NCBI GenBank assembly: GCA_048498035.1
Contig: JBEHYT010000009.1
Coordinates: forward strand, 1 to 64,000
Reading direction: 5' to 3'
Source: CADEDV01 sp048498035
GTDB lineage: Bacteria > Bacteroidota > Bacteroidia > Chitinophagales > Chitinophagaceae
Length of the DNA stretch: 64,000 nucleotides
Shown here: positions 42,737 to 52,106 of the stretch, piece by piece
How the letters are laid out: every line of letters begins with the position of its first letter
Numbering within the stretch: the stretch's first letter is position 1
Translations under genes and position numbers: made by a program
Notes under the pieces: generated by a model
Told to the model about the DNA's origin: nothing
Database searches by the model: none
Seen by the model: the letters and a program-made list of their open reading frames with translations, nothing else

Positions 42737-44644
42737 CTAGTGTTTTACAATCACGCTATGCATATTTCCCGCCTTTAGCGTGTAGACTCCTCCCGGTAAA
42801 GCGGCTATATCAACCGCCTGAACACCAGGTGACACTAGTTTTCGCAACATCATCCTTCCGGCAGCGTCATACATAAACAGTTCCAACTGCTCATTCACCC
42901 GTAAATTCAGAACGCCAGTCTCCACCGGGTTGTTCAACACTACAAAACCAGTGCTGCCACCCTGCCAATTCACAGCCCGGATTGCACTCAGGCTGCTACG
43001 GCCATCCAGGTCGCGCTGTACCACGCGGTAATAATTAACACCCCTGGCAGGATTACCATGCAAATAATGATAAGTATTTACCCCGGCACCATTATTAGCA
43101 GACGGAATTACAGTGAGATCTGTCCAACTGCGATTATCCCTGCTGTATTGAACGATAAAATCACGGGTATTTTGTTCATTGGCGGTTGTCCATTTTAACA
43201 ACACATCAGTTCCCTGTTTTTCCGCACTAAAAGAAAGCCATTGCAGTGGCAACACAAAAAGAGCACTATTTTGAGCAACGTAATTAGAAGTGGTATTGCC
43301 ATTTCCCAGGTTAAAATTGCTCAAAGAGCCATTCTTATTGCCTTTATTATCCGGTATCACCAGCAATCCCGCATTGGCGCCAGTTGCGATGCCCTGGTCA
43401 AACGTATAGTACGCCAATAACCCGGTAGCCGTTGCCGGGTCTACCTCACCCAACATACTATTTTGAATTTGGGTTGCCGTACGCGCCACATTCCATACAC
43501 GCACTTCATCAATTATTCCATTGAAATTATTACCGATATTATCCCAAACCGCTGCTCCCATATTAAAATGATCTCCCGAACTGCCGTAGTTACCCGTTGA
43601 AGCTGGCGTGGAAGATTTCAGCTGGCCATCTACGTATAATGAAACGGATGATCCGTTGCCAACAAATGCCACATAATGCCAGGTGTTGAGTGGAAACGTT
43701 GAATTATCAAATGTCCAGGCCGTTGAAGAGCCGCCGGCGCTCCAGCCGGAAATAGATGTTGCGCTGGCGAATCCAAACTCGATTGCATCATTCTGCCCAA
43801 AAAACGCAATGCGGTCGGCCGCTGCCCTCGGATATATCCAGCCTTCCAGCGTAAACGCTGAAAAGTTGTTAAGATCCAGGTTTGTTGAAACAATATCATC
43901 TGTGCCGTCGAACGACAGGGCGTTACCTGCAAAACGGATAGGACTACCCCACCAGTTGGGTGAGTTAATCAATGCTCCATCTATCCCGCTTGTGTTTGTA
44001 CATGTATTACCTGCTACCGTACCACTTCCCTCATTAAAGCGATAGTAGGCAACTAATCCGCTAGCGTTTAATGCCATGTTCTTGTTAAACATATAGGTTT
44101 TTATCTCTGCGGCTGTACGGGCGGTATTCCAGATCCTTACTTCATCAATAAATCCCTGGAAACGGCTGGTACCGAGTGCACGGCTTCCCAGCTGCAATAC
44201 CATTGCATTTGTTGTAAGCGAAGCCGGGTTTGATCCACCGGTATATAAAGAATTGCCATCCAGGTAAACGGTTACAGTGCTTCCACTTTTTGTTAACGCA
44301 ATATGCGTCCATTTACCCAGGGGTGCTGTAAGGCCCGTGTTGGTCCAGGTCCAGTCTGTACCGTTTCCATTAGCGCTAAATGCAAATCGAATTGTGCCGT
44401 CTGCAAACCGGCCCAGTTCGTAGGAATTTTCTTTATTAATTATTATCCCCCCTTCTGTTGGGTTGGACCCGGCACCGGTGGGGCAGATCCAGGCTTCGAG
44501 GGTAAGATTTGCGCTCAGATCAAGCGCATTGTTGTCTGCTACTTCAACATACTGGCTGGAGCCATTCAGACCAATGGCATAGTCTTGCGAAAACGAAATG
44601 GCAGCCAACAACAAGGCGGCCACGAGGCTTGCTACTTTTTTCAT
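42737..44644 (-). CDS. LamG-domain T9SS surface protein (second copy)
   Basis: This protein (635 residues) has a signal peptide (SLVAALLLAAISFSQD), two LamG jelly-roll domains (about 20-225 and 230-445), a fibronectin-like segment (LLKWTTANEQNTRDFIVQYSRDN) and a T9SS type A sorting domain at the end (GVYTLKAGNMHSVIVKH). Each LamG has the ITLEAWIxP, LYVDG and DEVRVWNxART landmarks. It is collinear with the protein at 17733-19646, so the two are ancient duplicates that now lie 25 kb apart on opposite strands. A role in surface glycan or matrix binding is inferred from the domain. Confidence 0.88.
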   Translation of the reverse strand: MKKVASLVAALLLAAISFSQDYAIGLNGSSQYVEVADNNALDLSANLTLEAWICPTGAGSNPTEGGIIINKENSYELGRFADGTIRFAFSANGNGTDWTWTNTGLTAPLGKWTHIALTKSGSTVTVYLDGNSLYTGGSNPASLTTNAMVLQLGSRALGTSRFQGFIDEVRIWNTARTAAEIKTYMFNKNMALNASGLVAYYRFNEGSGTVAGNTCTNTSGIDGALINSPNWWGSPIRFAGNALSFDGTDDIVSTNLDLNNFSAFTLEGWIYPRAAADRIAFFGQNDAIEFGFASATSISGWSAGGSSTAWTFDNSTFPLNTWHYVAFVGNGSSVSLYVDGQLKSSTPASTGNYGSSGDHFNMGAAVWDNIGNNFNGIIDEVRVWNVARTATQIQNSMLGEVDPATATGLLAYYTFDQGIATGANAGLLVIPDNKGNKNGSLSNFNLGNGNTTSNYVAQNSALFVLPLQWLSFSAEKQGTDVLLKWTTANEQNTRDFIVQYSRDNRSWTDLTVIPSANNGAGVNTYHYLHGNPARGVNYYRVVQRDLDGRSSLSAIRAVNWQGGSTGFVVLNNPVETGVLNLRVNEQLELFMYDAAGRMMLRKLVSPGVQAVDIAALPGGVYTLKAGNMHSVIVKH

Positions 44645-44750
44645 CAGGTGGGTTTGGAGGTGGACCAAATTGAGAATCAAACGAAAATAGAACGCTTTGC
44701 CGCGAAAAAACAGATTAAAATATCAACAGGTGTTGAAATCCGAACTAATT

Positions 44751-45030
44751 CGATAATTCGGCGATTCGTTAATTCGGCAATGGAAGGCAAATGACTAATG
44801 TGGAAATGAGCATGCAAATGTGGAAATGTGGAAATGCAAACCAGGGATAGGGATAGCAAGAAATACTTGGCTTCGTTTTCCCCGTTTTTAATTTTTATCT
44901 ATTCACTATTAATTTTTATATGTGGAAATGTGCTAATGTGGAAATGCAAATTAGGGATAGGGATAGCAAGAAATACTTGGCTTCGTCTTTCCCGTTTTTA
45001 ATTTTTATCTATTCACTATTAATTTTTATC
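44751..45030 (+). repeat. Dispersed repeat, first copy with internal tandem units
   Basis: The copy opens with 'ataattcggcgattcg' and 'caatggaaggcaaatgacta', then 'atgtggaa' heptamer-like runs. It continues with a unit of about 110 bases (GGGATAGGGATAGCAAG, AATACTTGG, CCCGTTTTTAATTTTTATC, TATTCACTATTAA) present twice in tandem (about 44820-44920 and 44931-45030). No gene is encoded. Confidence 0.8.
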
Positions 45031-45042
45031 TTTTTTCACCTT

Positions 45043-45118
45043 CCCTTGCGTTCATGGCGGTTCTTAGCGCCCCCTGCGATACCGCATTTATGAAGAACTT
45101 CTTTTTGTAACGCAAGGG
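45043..45118. repeat. Inverted repeat within the repeat region
   Basis: CCCTTGCGTT at 45043-45052 and AACGCAAGGG at 45109-45118 are perfect 10-base inverted arms around a 56-base interior. The whole could fold as an imperfect long hairpin and resembles intergenic mosaic elements. Confidence 0.55.
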
Positions 45119-45154
45119 CCGCCAGGGTTTCGCAAAGGCCGCAATCAGTAATTC

Positions 45155-45302
45155 TATAATTCGGCGATTCGTTAATTCGGCAATGGAAGGCAAATGACTA
45201 ATGTGGAAATGAGAATGCTAATGTGGAAATGTGGAAATGCAAATTAGGGGTAACGACGGTGAGAAATACTTTGCTCCGTTTTCCCCGTTTTTAATTTTTA
45301 TC
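45155..45302 (+). repeat. Dispersed repeat, second copy
   Basis: The first 57 bases (45156-45212) match those at 44753-44809 almost exactly, 403 bases downstream. A shortened third copy of the tandem unit follows (AGAAATACTTTG, CCCCGTTTTTAATTTTTATC). Confidence 0.8.
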
Positions 45303-45386
45303 TTTTTTTTCCAGAGGTTTCGGGTATTTAGCCCTGCATTTGCTGCCACTTACCGATATTGACTGTTTACCCCATCCATTCCCCTA

Positions 45387-45394
45387 TAGCTTTG
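45387..45394 (+). promoter_or_regulatory. -7 box of the TetX-like gene
   Basis: TAGCTTTG fits TAnnTTTG exactly. The -33 element is weak (TTT at 45366). A start near 45401 fits the ATG at 45415 and argues against the longer upstream frame. Confidence 0.5.
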
Positions 45395-45414
45395 CACAGC
45401 TAAATACGATAATA

Positions 45415-46563
45415 ATGCAAAAGAATACATCATCAATCGCTATTGTGGGCGGCGGACCCGGCGGACTTACACTAGCCGTACTGTTACAACAGCAGGGAAT
45501 ACCAGTAACCGTTTTTGAACGTGATATAAACCGGGATGTGCGCGTCCAGGGTGCTACACTTGATCTTCACCAGGAATCCGGTCTTGAAGCCCTCCGGCGC
45601 GCCGGACTGCTGGACGATTTTTATGCCAATTACAGGCCTGAAGCCGGCAGGCTAAAGATTGTTGATCAGCACGGAACCATTTTCCTGGACGATCATCAAA
45701 ATAAAACAAGTCTTGTGGAAGACAGACCCGAGATTGACCGTGGGCCGCTACGTACTATTTTGCTGGATGCACTTGCGCCCGATACCGTGCAATGGGACCG
45801 CCAGTTTCAATGGATGGAACAAACAGCCGACGGATGGCGCCTCTATTTTAAAAATGGAACTACTGCAACAGCCAATCTCGTTATTGGGGCAGATGGCGCC
45901 AATTCAAAAGTAAGACCCTATCTAACCTCCATTCAACCCGTATATTCAGGTGTCACCATTGTAGAAGGTACTATTTACAATGCCGCCACATCCTGTCCGA
46001 AACTCTGGACACTAACCCAGGGAGGTAAAGTTTTTGCCTTTGGCAACAACCAATCCCTTATTCTCGGCGCCAAAGGCGATGGAAGCCTCTCCTTTTATAC
46101 CAGTTGCACAGAAGAAGAATACTGGTATAAAAACAGCAAAATCGATTTTACGCAAAAAGAAGAAGTATTTCGGTGGTTTAAAGATGCATTCAGCAGTTGG
46201 GACTCCAGTTGGCACGAATTGTTTGCCGCTGACACCATTACCCTTATCCCGCGCCCGCAATATCATTTTTTACCGGGCCAGCAATGGTCTACAAATGCTA
46301 CGCTTACTTTATTGGGCGATGCTGCACACCGTATGCCCCCATACGCCGGTGAAGGCGTAAATATGGCAATGCAAGACGCCTTTGAACTCGTGGATGCACT
46401 GGTAAATCCAGCATTTCCCACCCGAAAAGCTGCGATTGCCGCGTTTGAAAAAGAAATGCTGGCCCGCACTACCATCGTTACTGCATTTACACTGGAAAAT
46501 ATGAACCTGTTGCATTCCGAAAATGCAATTGGATCCCTTATTTCCATCATAAACGGCAACTAA
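45415..46563 (+). CDS. TetX-like FAD-dependent monooxygenase
   Basis: This protein (382 residues) is a class A flavin monooxygenase. It has the FAD-binding GGGPGGLTLAVLLQQ at residue 12, an ERD at the end of the second strand, the TetX-like TLDLHQESGLEALRRAGLL and RPEIDRGPLRTILLDAL, an IGADG motif and the second FAD motif LGDAAHRMPPYAGEGVNMAMQDA. These segments resemble TetX, which hydroxylates tetracyclines, more than generic phenol hydroxylases. Environmental Bacteroidota carry many such homologues, some active on other substrates, so drug inactivation is not shown. Gene length and the C-terminal helix match the family. Confidence 0.82.
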   Translation: MQKNTSSIAIVGGGPGGLTLAVLLQQQGIPVTVFERDINRDVRVQGATLDLHQESGLEALRRAGLLDDFYANYRPEAGRLKIVDQHGTIFLDDHQNKTSLVEDRPEIDRGPLRTILLDALAPDTVQWDRQFQWMEQTADGWRLYFKNGTTATANLVIGADGANSKVRPYLTSIQPVYSGVTIVEGTIYNAATSCPKLWTLTQGGKVFAFGNNQSLILGAKGDGSLSFYTSCTEEEYWYKNSKIDFTQKEEVFRWFKDAFSSWDSSWHELFAADTITLIPRPQYHFLPGQQWSTNATLTLLGDAAHRMPPYAGEGVNMAMQDAFELVDALVNPAFPTRKAAIAAFEKEMLARTTIVTAFTLENMNLLHSENAIGSLISIINGN

Positions 46564-46569
46564 AAAGCA

Positions 46570-47790
46570 CTAGTTTACCAGCTTCTGCCACGCAGCACGA
46601 TCAAACTGATCCGTAAAGTTCGCAATCAGGCGAAGGCCGAAAGGACTGTGGACATAGCGGAATGCGATGCGGATCAACTGAGGCTTGGCCGGTGTTTTCA
46701 TGTCGGTACGAAAATAATCCGGGTCATATTTATATAGCTTCTCTCCTTTTACTGCGAACGATTTAAATGTGTACGCTCCGAGATAGCCTGATCCGCCGGA
46801 TCCAATCCAACTGTTATTGTCCAGGATAACCTGCTCGGCCAGCCAGTCCGCGTCATGGTCGCTGAGCACTTTTTGCACAATTGCTTTCTTATCGGCGCAG
46901 GTTTTCTCATAATCTTTATAAACTCCCAGCTTGTAATTATAACGCTTCTCCCAATCATCATTTTTGGGCTTATTGGCAAATTCCTTATCCACACTTGCCT
47001 TCTGACAGGCGGCTGCCAGCTTTTCTTTGTCGTAATATTCGAGTAAACTTTCCAAAAATTCTTTACGCGTTACCTTTTGCAAGGGGTTCTTTCCCGTCTT
47101 GGTGATGTACCAGGTCCTGGTAATAAATACGCTGTAATTAGGTTCTTTCTTAACCGTATTGTCGGGAACATCCTGCTGGTATCCCGTGCCCTTGCTTAAG
47201 ACGTCAAAGACATCATCGGGAACAGTTACATACTCCAACAGCCGGGGTGCCACCGCGCACGACTTCCCCGTAATGTGTACAATAGGATAAACGCAGTCGC
47301 CTTCAAAAAACCCGCCGGTTGCACCATCTGGTGAGCCGCGCCAGCGTTCAAACTCCGGGTTTACGCGAACGCGCAATACCGTATTGTATTCACTGTTTAA
47401 CTGCGATTTTTTATTAACGCAGATATATTCATAGCAGGCCAGCTGGTAATCATAATTTGCATAATCATAAATGCTGCCGTATGAACAAGCGCGATAGGTA
47501 GAATAGGTGGTAGAGAATGAAGATTTCAACACACCGCCGGTCAACGAGAAGTTCTTACGGCTATCTTTCTCAATAGTCTCAATCTGTGTAAGCACTTTAT
47601 TAGCCGTTGCTTTAAAAACAGGGCTTTTTAAATCATTGAGCCAGCTGGCACGCATCGCGGGCCATTCGCAATGCGCAACATCAATATGCTTTCCCGGAAC
47701 CTGGTCCAATTCTTCCCTTGTTGCGCAACTTTGCTGTGCATTGCTACTCAACGCAACCAATAATGAAGCTGCAAAAAATAATCGTTTCAT
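46570..47790 (-). CDS. Hypothetical exported protein
   Basis: This 406-residue protein has a signal peptide (LFFAASLLVALSSNAQ) and a largely soluble body with many Tyr, Lys and Cys. Cys residues are near 105, 118 and 123 (ACSYG, ACYEYIC), and a helical lysine-rich stretch lies at 240-310. I do not recognise a family. It follows the 724-residue TPR-like gene by 18 bases on the same strand, so the two are probably one transcript and may work together in the periplasm. Confidence 0.6.
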   Translation of the reverse strand: MKRLFFAASLLVALSSNAQQSCATREELDQVPGKHIDVAHCEWPAMRASWLNDLKSPVFKATANKVLTQIETIEKDSRKNFSLTGGVLKSSFSTTYSTYRACSYGSIYDYANYDYQLACYEYICVNKKSQLNSEYNTVLRVRVNPEFERWRGSPDGATGGFFEGDCVYPIVHITGKSCAVAPRLLEYVTVPDDVFDVLSKGTGYQQDVPDNTVKKEPNYSVFITRTWYITKTGKNPLQKVTRKEFLESLLEYYDKEKLAAACQKASVDKEFANKPKNDDWEKRYNYKLGVYKDYEKTCADKKAIVQKVLSDHDADWLAEQVILDNNSWIGSGGSGYLGAYTFKSFAVKGEKLYKYDPDYFRTDMKTPAKPQLIRIAFRYVHSPFGLRLIANFTDQFDRAAWQKLVN

Positions 47791-47808
47791 TCAACAATAA
47801 TTTAAAGA

Positions 47809-49983
47809 TTACCATTTGGATATCGTGGTGCCTGATAAAATTCCAGTACCCGTGAGCGCACCATTGCCCGTAATGAGACTGCTGCGGCTTTCCACTCCTA
47901 TATCTGCAGATTTGCCGCCAGCTTCCACACCTACCTGGGCAGTATTCACGATCGTTACATCCGTTTGGCCGGTTTTGCCCATTTCCACTTCTACTGCAGA
48001 ACCCACACCGGCAGATGCTTCGGCAATACCAAGCTGCTGGCTTGCCGTTAGCGAAACACCAGCTGTTACCGTTCCACTCCAGTCTTTTATCGTTCCGCCC
48101 GGACCTACTTCCACATTCCATTTGGAACCAATGCCCGCCTCTGCTTTTACGGGGCCTGCACCGGCTTTCATTCCAGCTTTTGCTGTTTCAAATTTAATCG
48201 TGCAATCGCTGAATTTGTTACCGAGCTCCTTGTACACAACGTTCAGATCTTTGAGTGGCATACCTTTCATATCGTTCAGGTTTAATTCAATGGTGCTGGT
48301 GCTACAGTTGGTCCGCATCACAATGATCTTTAAATCTACCACGCTTTTGAATTTACAGGCAGCCGAAGTGTCAAAATCAGCCAGCTTCCCCTGTTTTACT
48401 TCCGGCTTTGTTCCGCAATCATATTCCCGGATATAAACAAACGGAAAAGGATAGGTTCCGCTCTCTCCCAGGTTATTGCGCAGCAGTCCCAGCCATTGGG
48501 TTTTATATCCCAATTCAGCTACTTCATACTGCTCGGGCCATTTCATGTACACATCCAGGTCTGCCAGTTGATTGATATGCGTTTTTTCGATCACCAGTTT
48601 CTCGCGGTAAAATTGTTCCAGTTTGGGATTTACTGCTGCCAGGTAAGCATTAGCAGCATCACGGTACTCCGGGCAAAAATCCTTGTTGCCCAATCCTTCC
48701 CCGGTGGTTCGCAAGCTTTGCTTGTCTAATGCAGCAATTTTATCGCGATAGGCTTTTGTCTTTTGTGCAAATTCCCCTTTTTCATAAGCCGTGTATCGCT
48801 TATTAAAATCAGTGATCTTAATCTTATATTGGCTTTCAACATCTTTTAATCGCTTGCTGGCAACATCGTACCAGATCGGGTTAATGTCCGGATGTGCTGT
48901 AACGCCGCCCGAAAAATTCTTTAGGGCGTTTTGTCCCAGCCGGGCATTGGCGATACCTGTTAGCTGCGCCATTTTAGACACTCGTTGCTCCAATTCTTTT
49001 TCAGTATTGTTCCACTCGCTGGAGATGCATTCCTGTACGGAAGTGGGGAAAGCCGGTGTTTGGAATCCACCCAGGTTGAAGAGGTCATTATCGCGCTTCC
49101 CCGGTAGCAACGCATCATTTGCAGCCATTGAGTAGCCAAGTTGGCGAAGCTTATTTTCCTTGTCTTTGGAATACGCATGTTTAATTGATCGCTGTACGGC
49201 TGCAATAGCTTTTGCTTTATTACCCCGGCTTTCTTCCAGGGCAGCTTTTGCCATGTTAGCTTGTGGGTGATAGGCATACAGCGCGAGTGTGCTATCAATA
49301 TATTTTTCGGCTTTGCCCGTTTCGCCGAGGCTTAACCAGGCCTGGCCCAGGTTGTTGAGCAATGTGCTGTTTCCCGGGGTCTTGGCGTTCAACAGGTTCA
49401 GCATGGGTATTGCCAGTTGTCCCCCTCCTGCCATCGTAAGCATCGAAGCATAGTTGGAAAGATTTTCGTCTGATGGCCATTTTTCACAAATGCGGCCCAT
49501 GAGGTAAATAGATAATTGCTGTTTGCCATCGGTCCAAAACAAAAGTACCATGTCTGAAGGATGCTGTTGCAATGTCGGGTTAGCTGTCAAAAAGGAAAAA
49601 AAAGCATCTCCTACCTGTACATTTTCAACTGCCAGCATCGGGACAATCTTTTTATCAATGGCAGTAAGATAACCCGGCAGGCGTGCAGCCGTTAATTGGG
49701 GAATGGCTGCAATCACCGCATCTTTCCGTTTTGGAACAACAGAAAATTCATCCTCCATGGCTTTGTTTACGGCACCGGGATCGCCATTAAGTACAGACAT
49801 ATCCGGCATCTTCATGCCCATCTGCTCCATCATTTTACGCTGTTCCGGCGTCAATTTATCCAATTCCTGCTGGGCCTGCTGGGCGCGCTTTTTAATCTCG
49901 TCGGTAGTAGTAGGATTTGTAGTCTGACTTCTGACCCCGATTGAACCTGCAAGAATAAGTACGAACAAACAAAGCTTTTTCAT
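47809..49983 (-). CDS. Exported TPR-like protein with Gly/Ala-rich tail
   Basis: This 724-residue protein has a signal peptide (LCLFVLILAGSIGVRS) and a Gln/Lys-rich helix (25-60, EIKKRAQQAQQELDKLTPEQ). TPR-like helical repeats occupy about 130-280 (LLNNLGQAWLSLGETGKAEKYIDS and the following AKAALEESRGNKAKAIAAV). A long helical middle follows, and the last 120 residues are Gly/Ala/Val/Thr-rich with alternating beta character (AGIGSKWNVEVGPGGTIKDW onward). TPRs bind partner proteins. The tail may fold as a beta-helix or an amyloid-like region. The function is unknown; it heads a two-gene unit. Confidence 0.65.
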   Translation of the reverse strand: MKKLCLFVLILAGSIGVRSQTTNPTTTDEIKKRAQQAQQELDKLTPEQRKMMEQMGMKMPDMSVLNGDPGAVNKAMEDEFSVVPKRKDAVIAAIPQLTAARLPGYLTAIDKKIVPMLAVENVQVGDAFFSFLTANPTLQQHPSDMVLLFWTDGKQQLSIYLMGRICEKWPSDENLSNYASMLTMAGGGQLAIPMLNLLNAKTPGNSTLLNNLGQAWLSLGETGKAEKYIDSTLALYAYHPQANMAKAALEESRGNKAKAIAAVQRSIKHAYSKDKENKLRQLGYSMAANDALLPGKRDNDLFNLGGFQTPAFPTSVQECISSEWNNTEKELEQRVSKMAQLTGIANARLGQNALKNFSGGVTAHPDINPIWYDVASKRLKDVESQYKIKITDFNKRYTAYEKGEFAQKTKAYRDKIAALDKQSLRTTGEGLGNKDFCPEYRDAANAYLAAVNPKLEQFYREKLVIEKTHINQLADLDVYMKWPEQYEVAELGYKTQWLGLLRNNLGESGTYPFPFVYIREYDCGTKPEVKQGKLADFDTSAACKFKSVVDLKIIVMRTNCSTSTIELNLNDMKGMPLKDLNVVYKELGNKFSDCTIKFETAKAGMKAGAGPVKAEAGIGSKWNVEVGPGGTIKDWSGTVTAGVSLTASQQLGIAEASAGVGSAVEVEMGKTGQTDVTIVNTAQVGVEAGGKSADIGVESRSSLITGNGALTGTGILSGTTISKW

Positions 49984-50156
49984 GAAAGACGGTTTTGTAC
50001 CTGATTTGGAACTATTGTATCTTGATTAAACAAATGTTGCGCAAAAAATGGCGCCCCCCAATCCATTAAAAGGGTGATTTTTAAAAATCATACAAACGAA
50101 TGATAGGGAAAGCCCGGTACACAACGTTTATTTGTAAGCCGACGAATCCCGGAAGT

Positions 50157-52106
50157 ATGCGAAAATTGCCACTGTTTATCTTACTGATCCTTATTACCGT
50201 AACGGTCAATTGCCAGCAGCCGGACACCACCCCGGCATCACTGGCAAAGTTGCCGGATGATACGGTGAAGGTCAACCGTTTGATCGCGCTGGCGCGACAA
50301 ATCCAGTTTTCAGCACCCGAAACAGCAATCGCAAGCCTGGATGAAGCGATTGTAATCGCCCGTAAGATCGGCTTTAATTTTGGTACAGCAGCTGCCTATA
50401 GCCTCAAAGCGGCCATTTTTGTAAACAGAACCGGGCTGGATACAGGTGCTCAACTTCTTGAAGTGGCGCAAACAGCGTTAAAAAAAGAACCACAAGGCCA
50501 GGATTATGACAACCTGCTGGGCATGATCACCAATACCCGTGGCGTCATCTACCAGCAAAAACAACGTTATGATTCGGCCACAAGCTGCTACCTGGATGCA
50601 GCAAGACTTTTTAAAAAAGCGGGTAACAAGAGTAAGCTTTTTTACACCTATTACAACCTGTCGACCGTATATAATTTCATCGGCAACAATGAAAAAGCAG
50701 CTGCCTACGCCAGTGATGCCTACCTGCTGGCACGGGATGTTCGCGACACGACGTTTATTCTCCGCGGCCTGATCCTGAAAGCCAATTCGGCCCTGGAACT
50801 GAAACAATACGATAGTGCGGCGATGTTTAGCCGAACAGGACTTGAGCTGAATACTGAAAAAAAAGATATTTACGCCAACGGAAAATTTAATGCCGCAATT
50901 GGGGTTAATTTTTATGAAAGCACGAATAGTTATGATTCAGCAATAGTCTATCTCCTCCGTGCTGAAAATTCGTTTACACAGTTGAACAGTCCCTATGATC
51001 TTGCGCTCATCTGGCAAAACCTGGGTAGCGCGTTCCTTGGTAAAAACGATCTGGCAACAGCACGAAATTATTCACTGAAAGCAACCGATGCGGCACGACA
51101 AATGGATCTTCAACAAGTGCTATTCTACGCCCTGCCCGACCTGGCTAAAATTGAAGAAAAAAGTGGCAATATGCAACAGGCATATAACTACCTGCTGGAT
51201 TGGATCACGGTGAAAGACACGCTTACGGCCCGCAATAACCAGGCACGTGTAGATGAATTGGAGATCAGCTTTCAAACCGCGCAAAAAGATGCACAATTAA
51301 AATTACAACGGGCCAGCATTCGTCAAAAAAACACGTGGAATTATATCCTGGCCATTAGCGCAGCAGCACTGCTGGTGATCAGCTTCCTTTACTATCTCAA
51401 TTATCGCAACAAACAAAAACTGCAACAACAACGTATCAATGAGCTTGAAACAGAAAAACAACTCGCGGCCACCGAAGCGGTATTAAAGGGAGAGGAACAG
51501 GAACGCACACGGCTGGCAAAGGATTTACATGATGGCCTTGGCGGAATGCTGAGCGGGATCAAATATTCATTTCAAAACATCAAAGAAAACCTCGTACTTA
51601 CACCCGATAATGCGCGGGCGTTTGAACGAAGCCTGGATATGCTGGACAGCAGTATCCGCGAAATGAGAAGAGTGGCGCATAACATGATGCCTGAAACGCT
51701 TGTTCGCTATGGACTAGACGAAGCATTGCAAGAATTTTGTAACGAAATTGATCGCAGCGGCGCCGTTCACGCCAGTTATCAATCCATCGACATGTACAAA
51801 GTTGAACTTGAACAAACTGCTGCAGTCAACATCTACCGTATCGTACAGGAACTGGTGACTAATGCCATCAAACATGCCGCCGCCACCCAGATATTGGTGC
51901 AGGCCCATACATCTGAGCAGGACGGGCTTCTTTCTGTAACAGTGGAAGACGATGGAAAAGGCTTTGACCCCAAAACAATCGGTCAAACCGGCGGAATCGG
52001 CTGGAGCAATATTCTTAACAGAATTGAGTTTTTAAAAGGTAAATTAGATGTACAGTCGGCCCCGGGAAAGGGCACTTCCGTTTTGATTGAAACCAACACA
52101 AGATGA
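50157..52106 (+). CDS. TPR-containing sensor histidine kinase
   Basis: This protein (649 residues from the ATG at 50157) has a signal peptide (FILLILITVTVNC) and periplasmic TPR repeats (about 40-370, for example NNEKAAAYASDAYLLARDV). A membrane helix (YILAISAAALLVISFLYYL) and a coiled linker follow. The HisKA_3 dimerisation domain has phospho-acceptor His in RTRLAKDLHDGLGGMLSG. A HATPase domain has N-box IVQELVTNAIKHA and G-boxes VEDDGKGF and GIGWSNI. It phosphorylates the LuxR-type regulator whose start overlaps its stop codon (ATGA). The signal sensed by the TPR domain is unknown. Confidence 0.9.
   Translation: MRKLPLFILLILITVTVNCQQPDTTPASLAKLPDDTVKVNRLIALARQIQFSAPETAIASLDEAIVIARKIGFNFGTAAAYSLKAAIFVNRTGLDTGAQLLEVAQTALKKEPQGQDYDNLLGMITNTRGVIYQQKQRYDSATSCYLDAARLFKKAGNKSKLFYTYYNLSTVYNFIGNNEKAAAYASDAYLLARDVRDTTFILRGLILKANSALELKQYDSAAMFSRTGLELNTEKKDIYANGKFNAAIGVNFYESTNSYDSAIVYLLRAENSFTQLNSPYDLALIWQNLGSAFLGKNDLATARNYSLKATDAARQMDLQQVLFYALPDLAKIEEKSGNMQQAYNYLLDWITVKDTLTARNNQARVDELEISFQTAQKDAQLKLQRASIRQKNTWNYILAISAAALLVISFLYYLNYRNKQKLQQQRINELETEKQLAATEAVLKGEEQERTRLAKDLHDGLGGMLSGIKYSFQNIKENLVLTPDNARAFERSLDMLDSSIREMRRVAHNMMPETLVRYGLDEALQEFCNEIDRSGAVHASYQSIDMYKVELEQTAAVNIYRIVQELVTNAIKHAAATQILVQAHTSEQDGLLSVTVEDDGKGFDPKTIGQTGGIGWSNILNRIEFLKGKLDVQSAPGKGTSVLIETNTR

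Noticed and set aside
44751..45302. CRISPR array
   Set aside because: Repeats are of unequal length with no regular unique spacers, and no cas gene is near.
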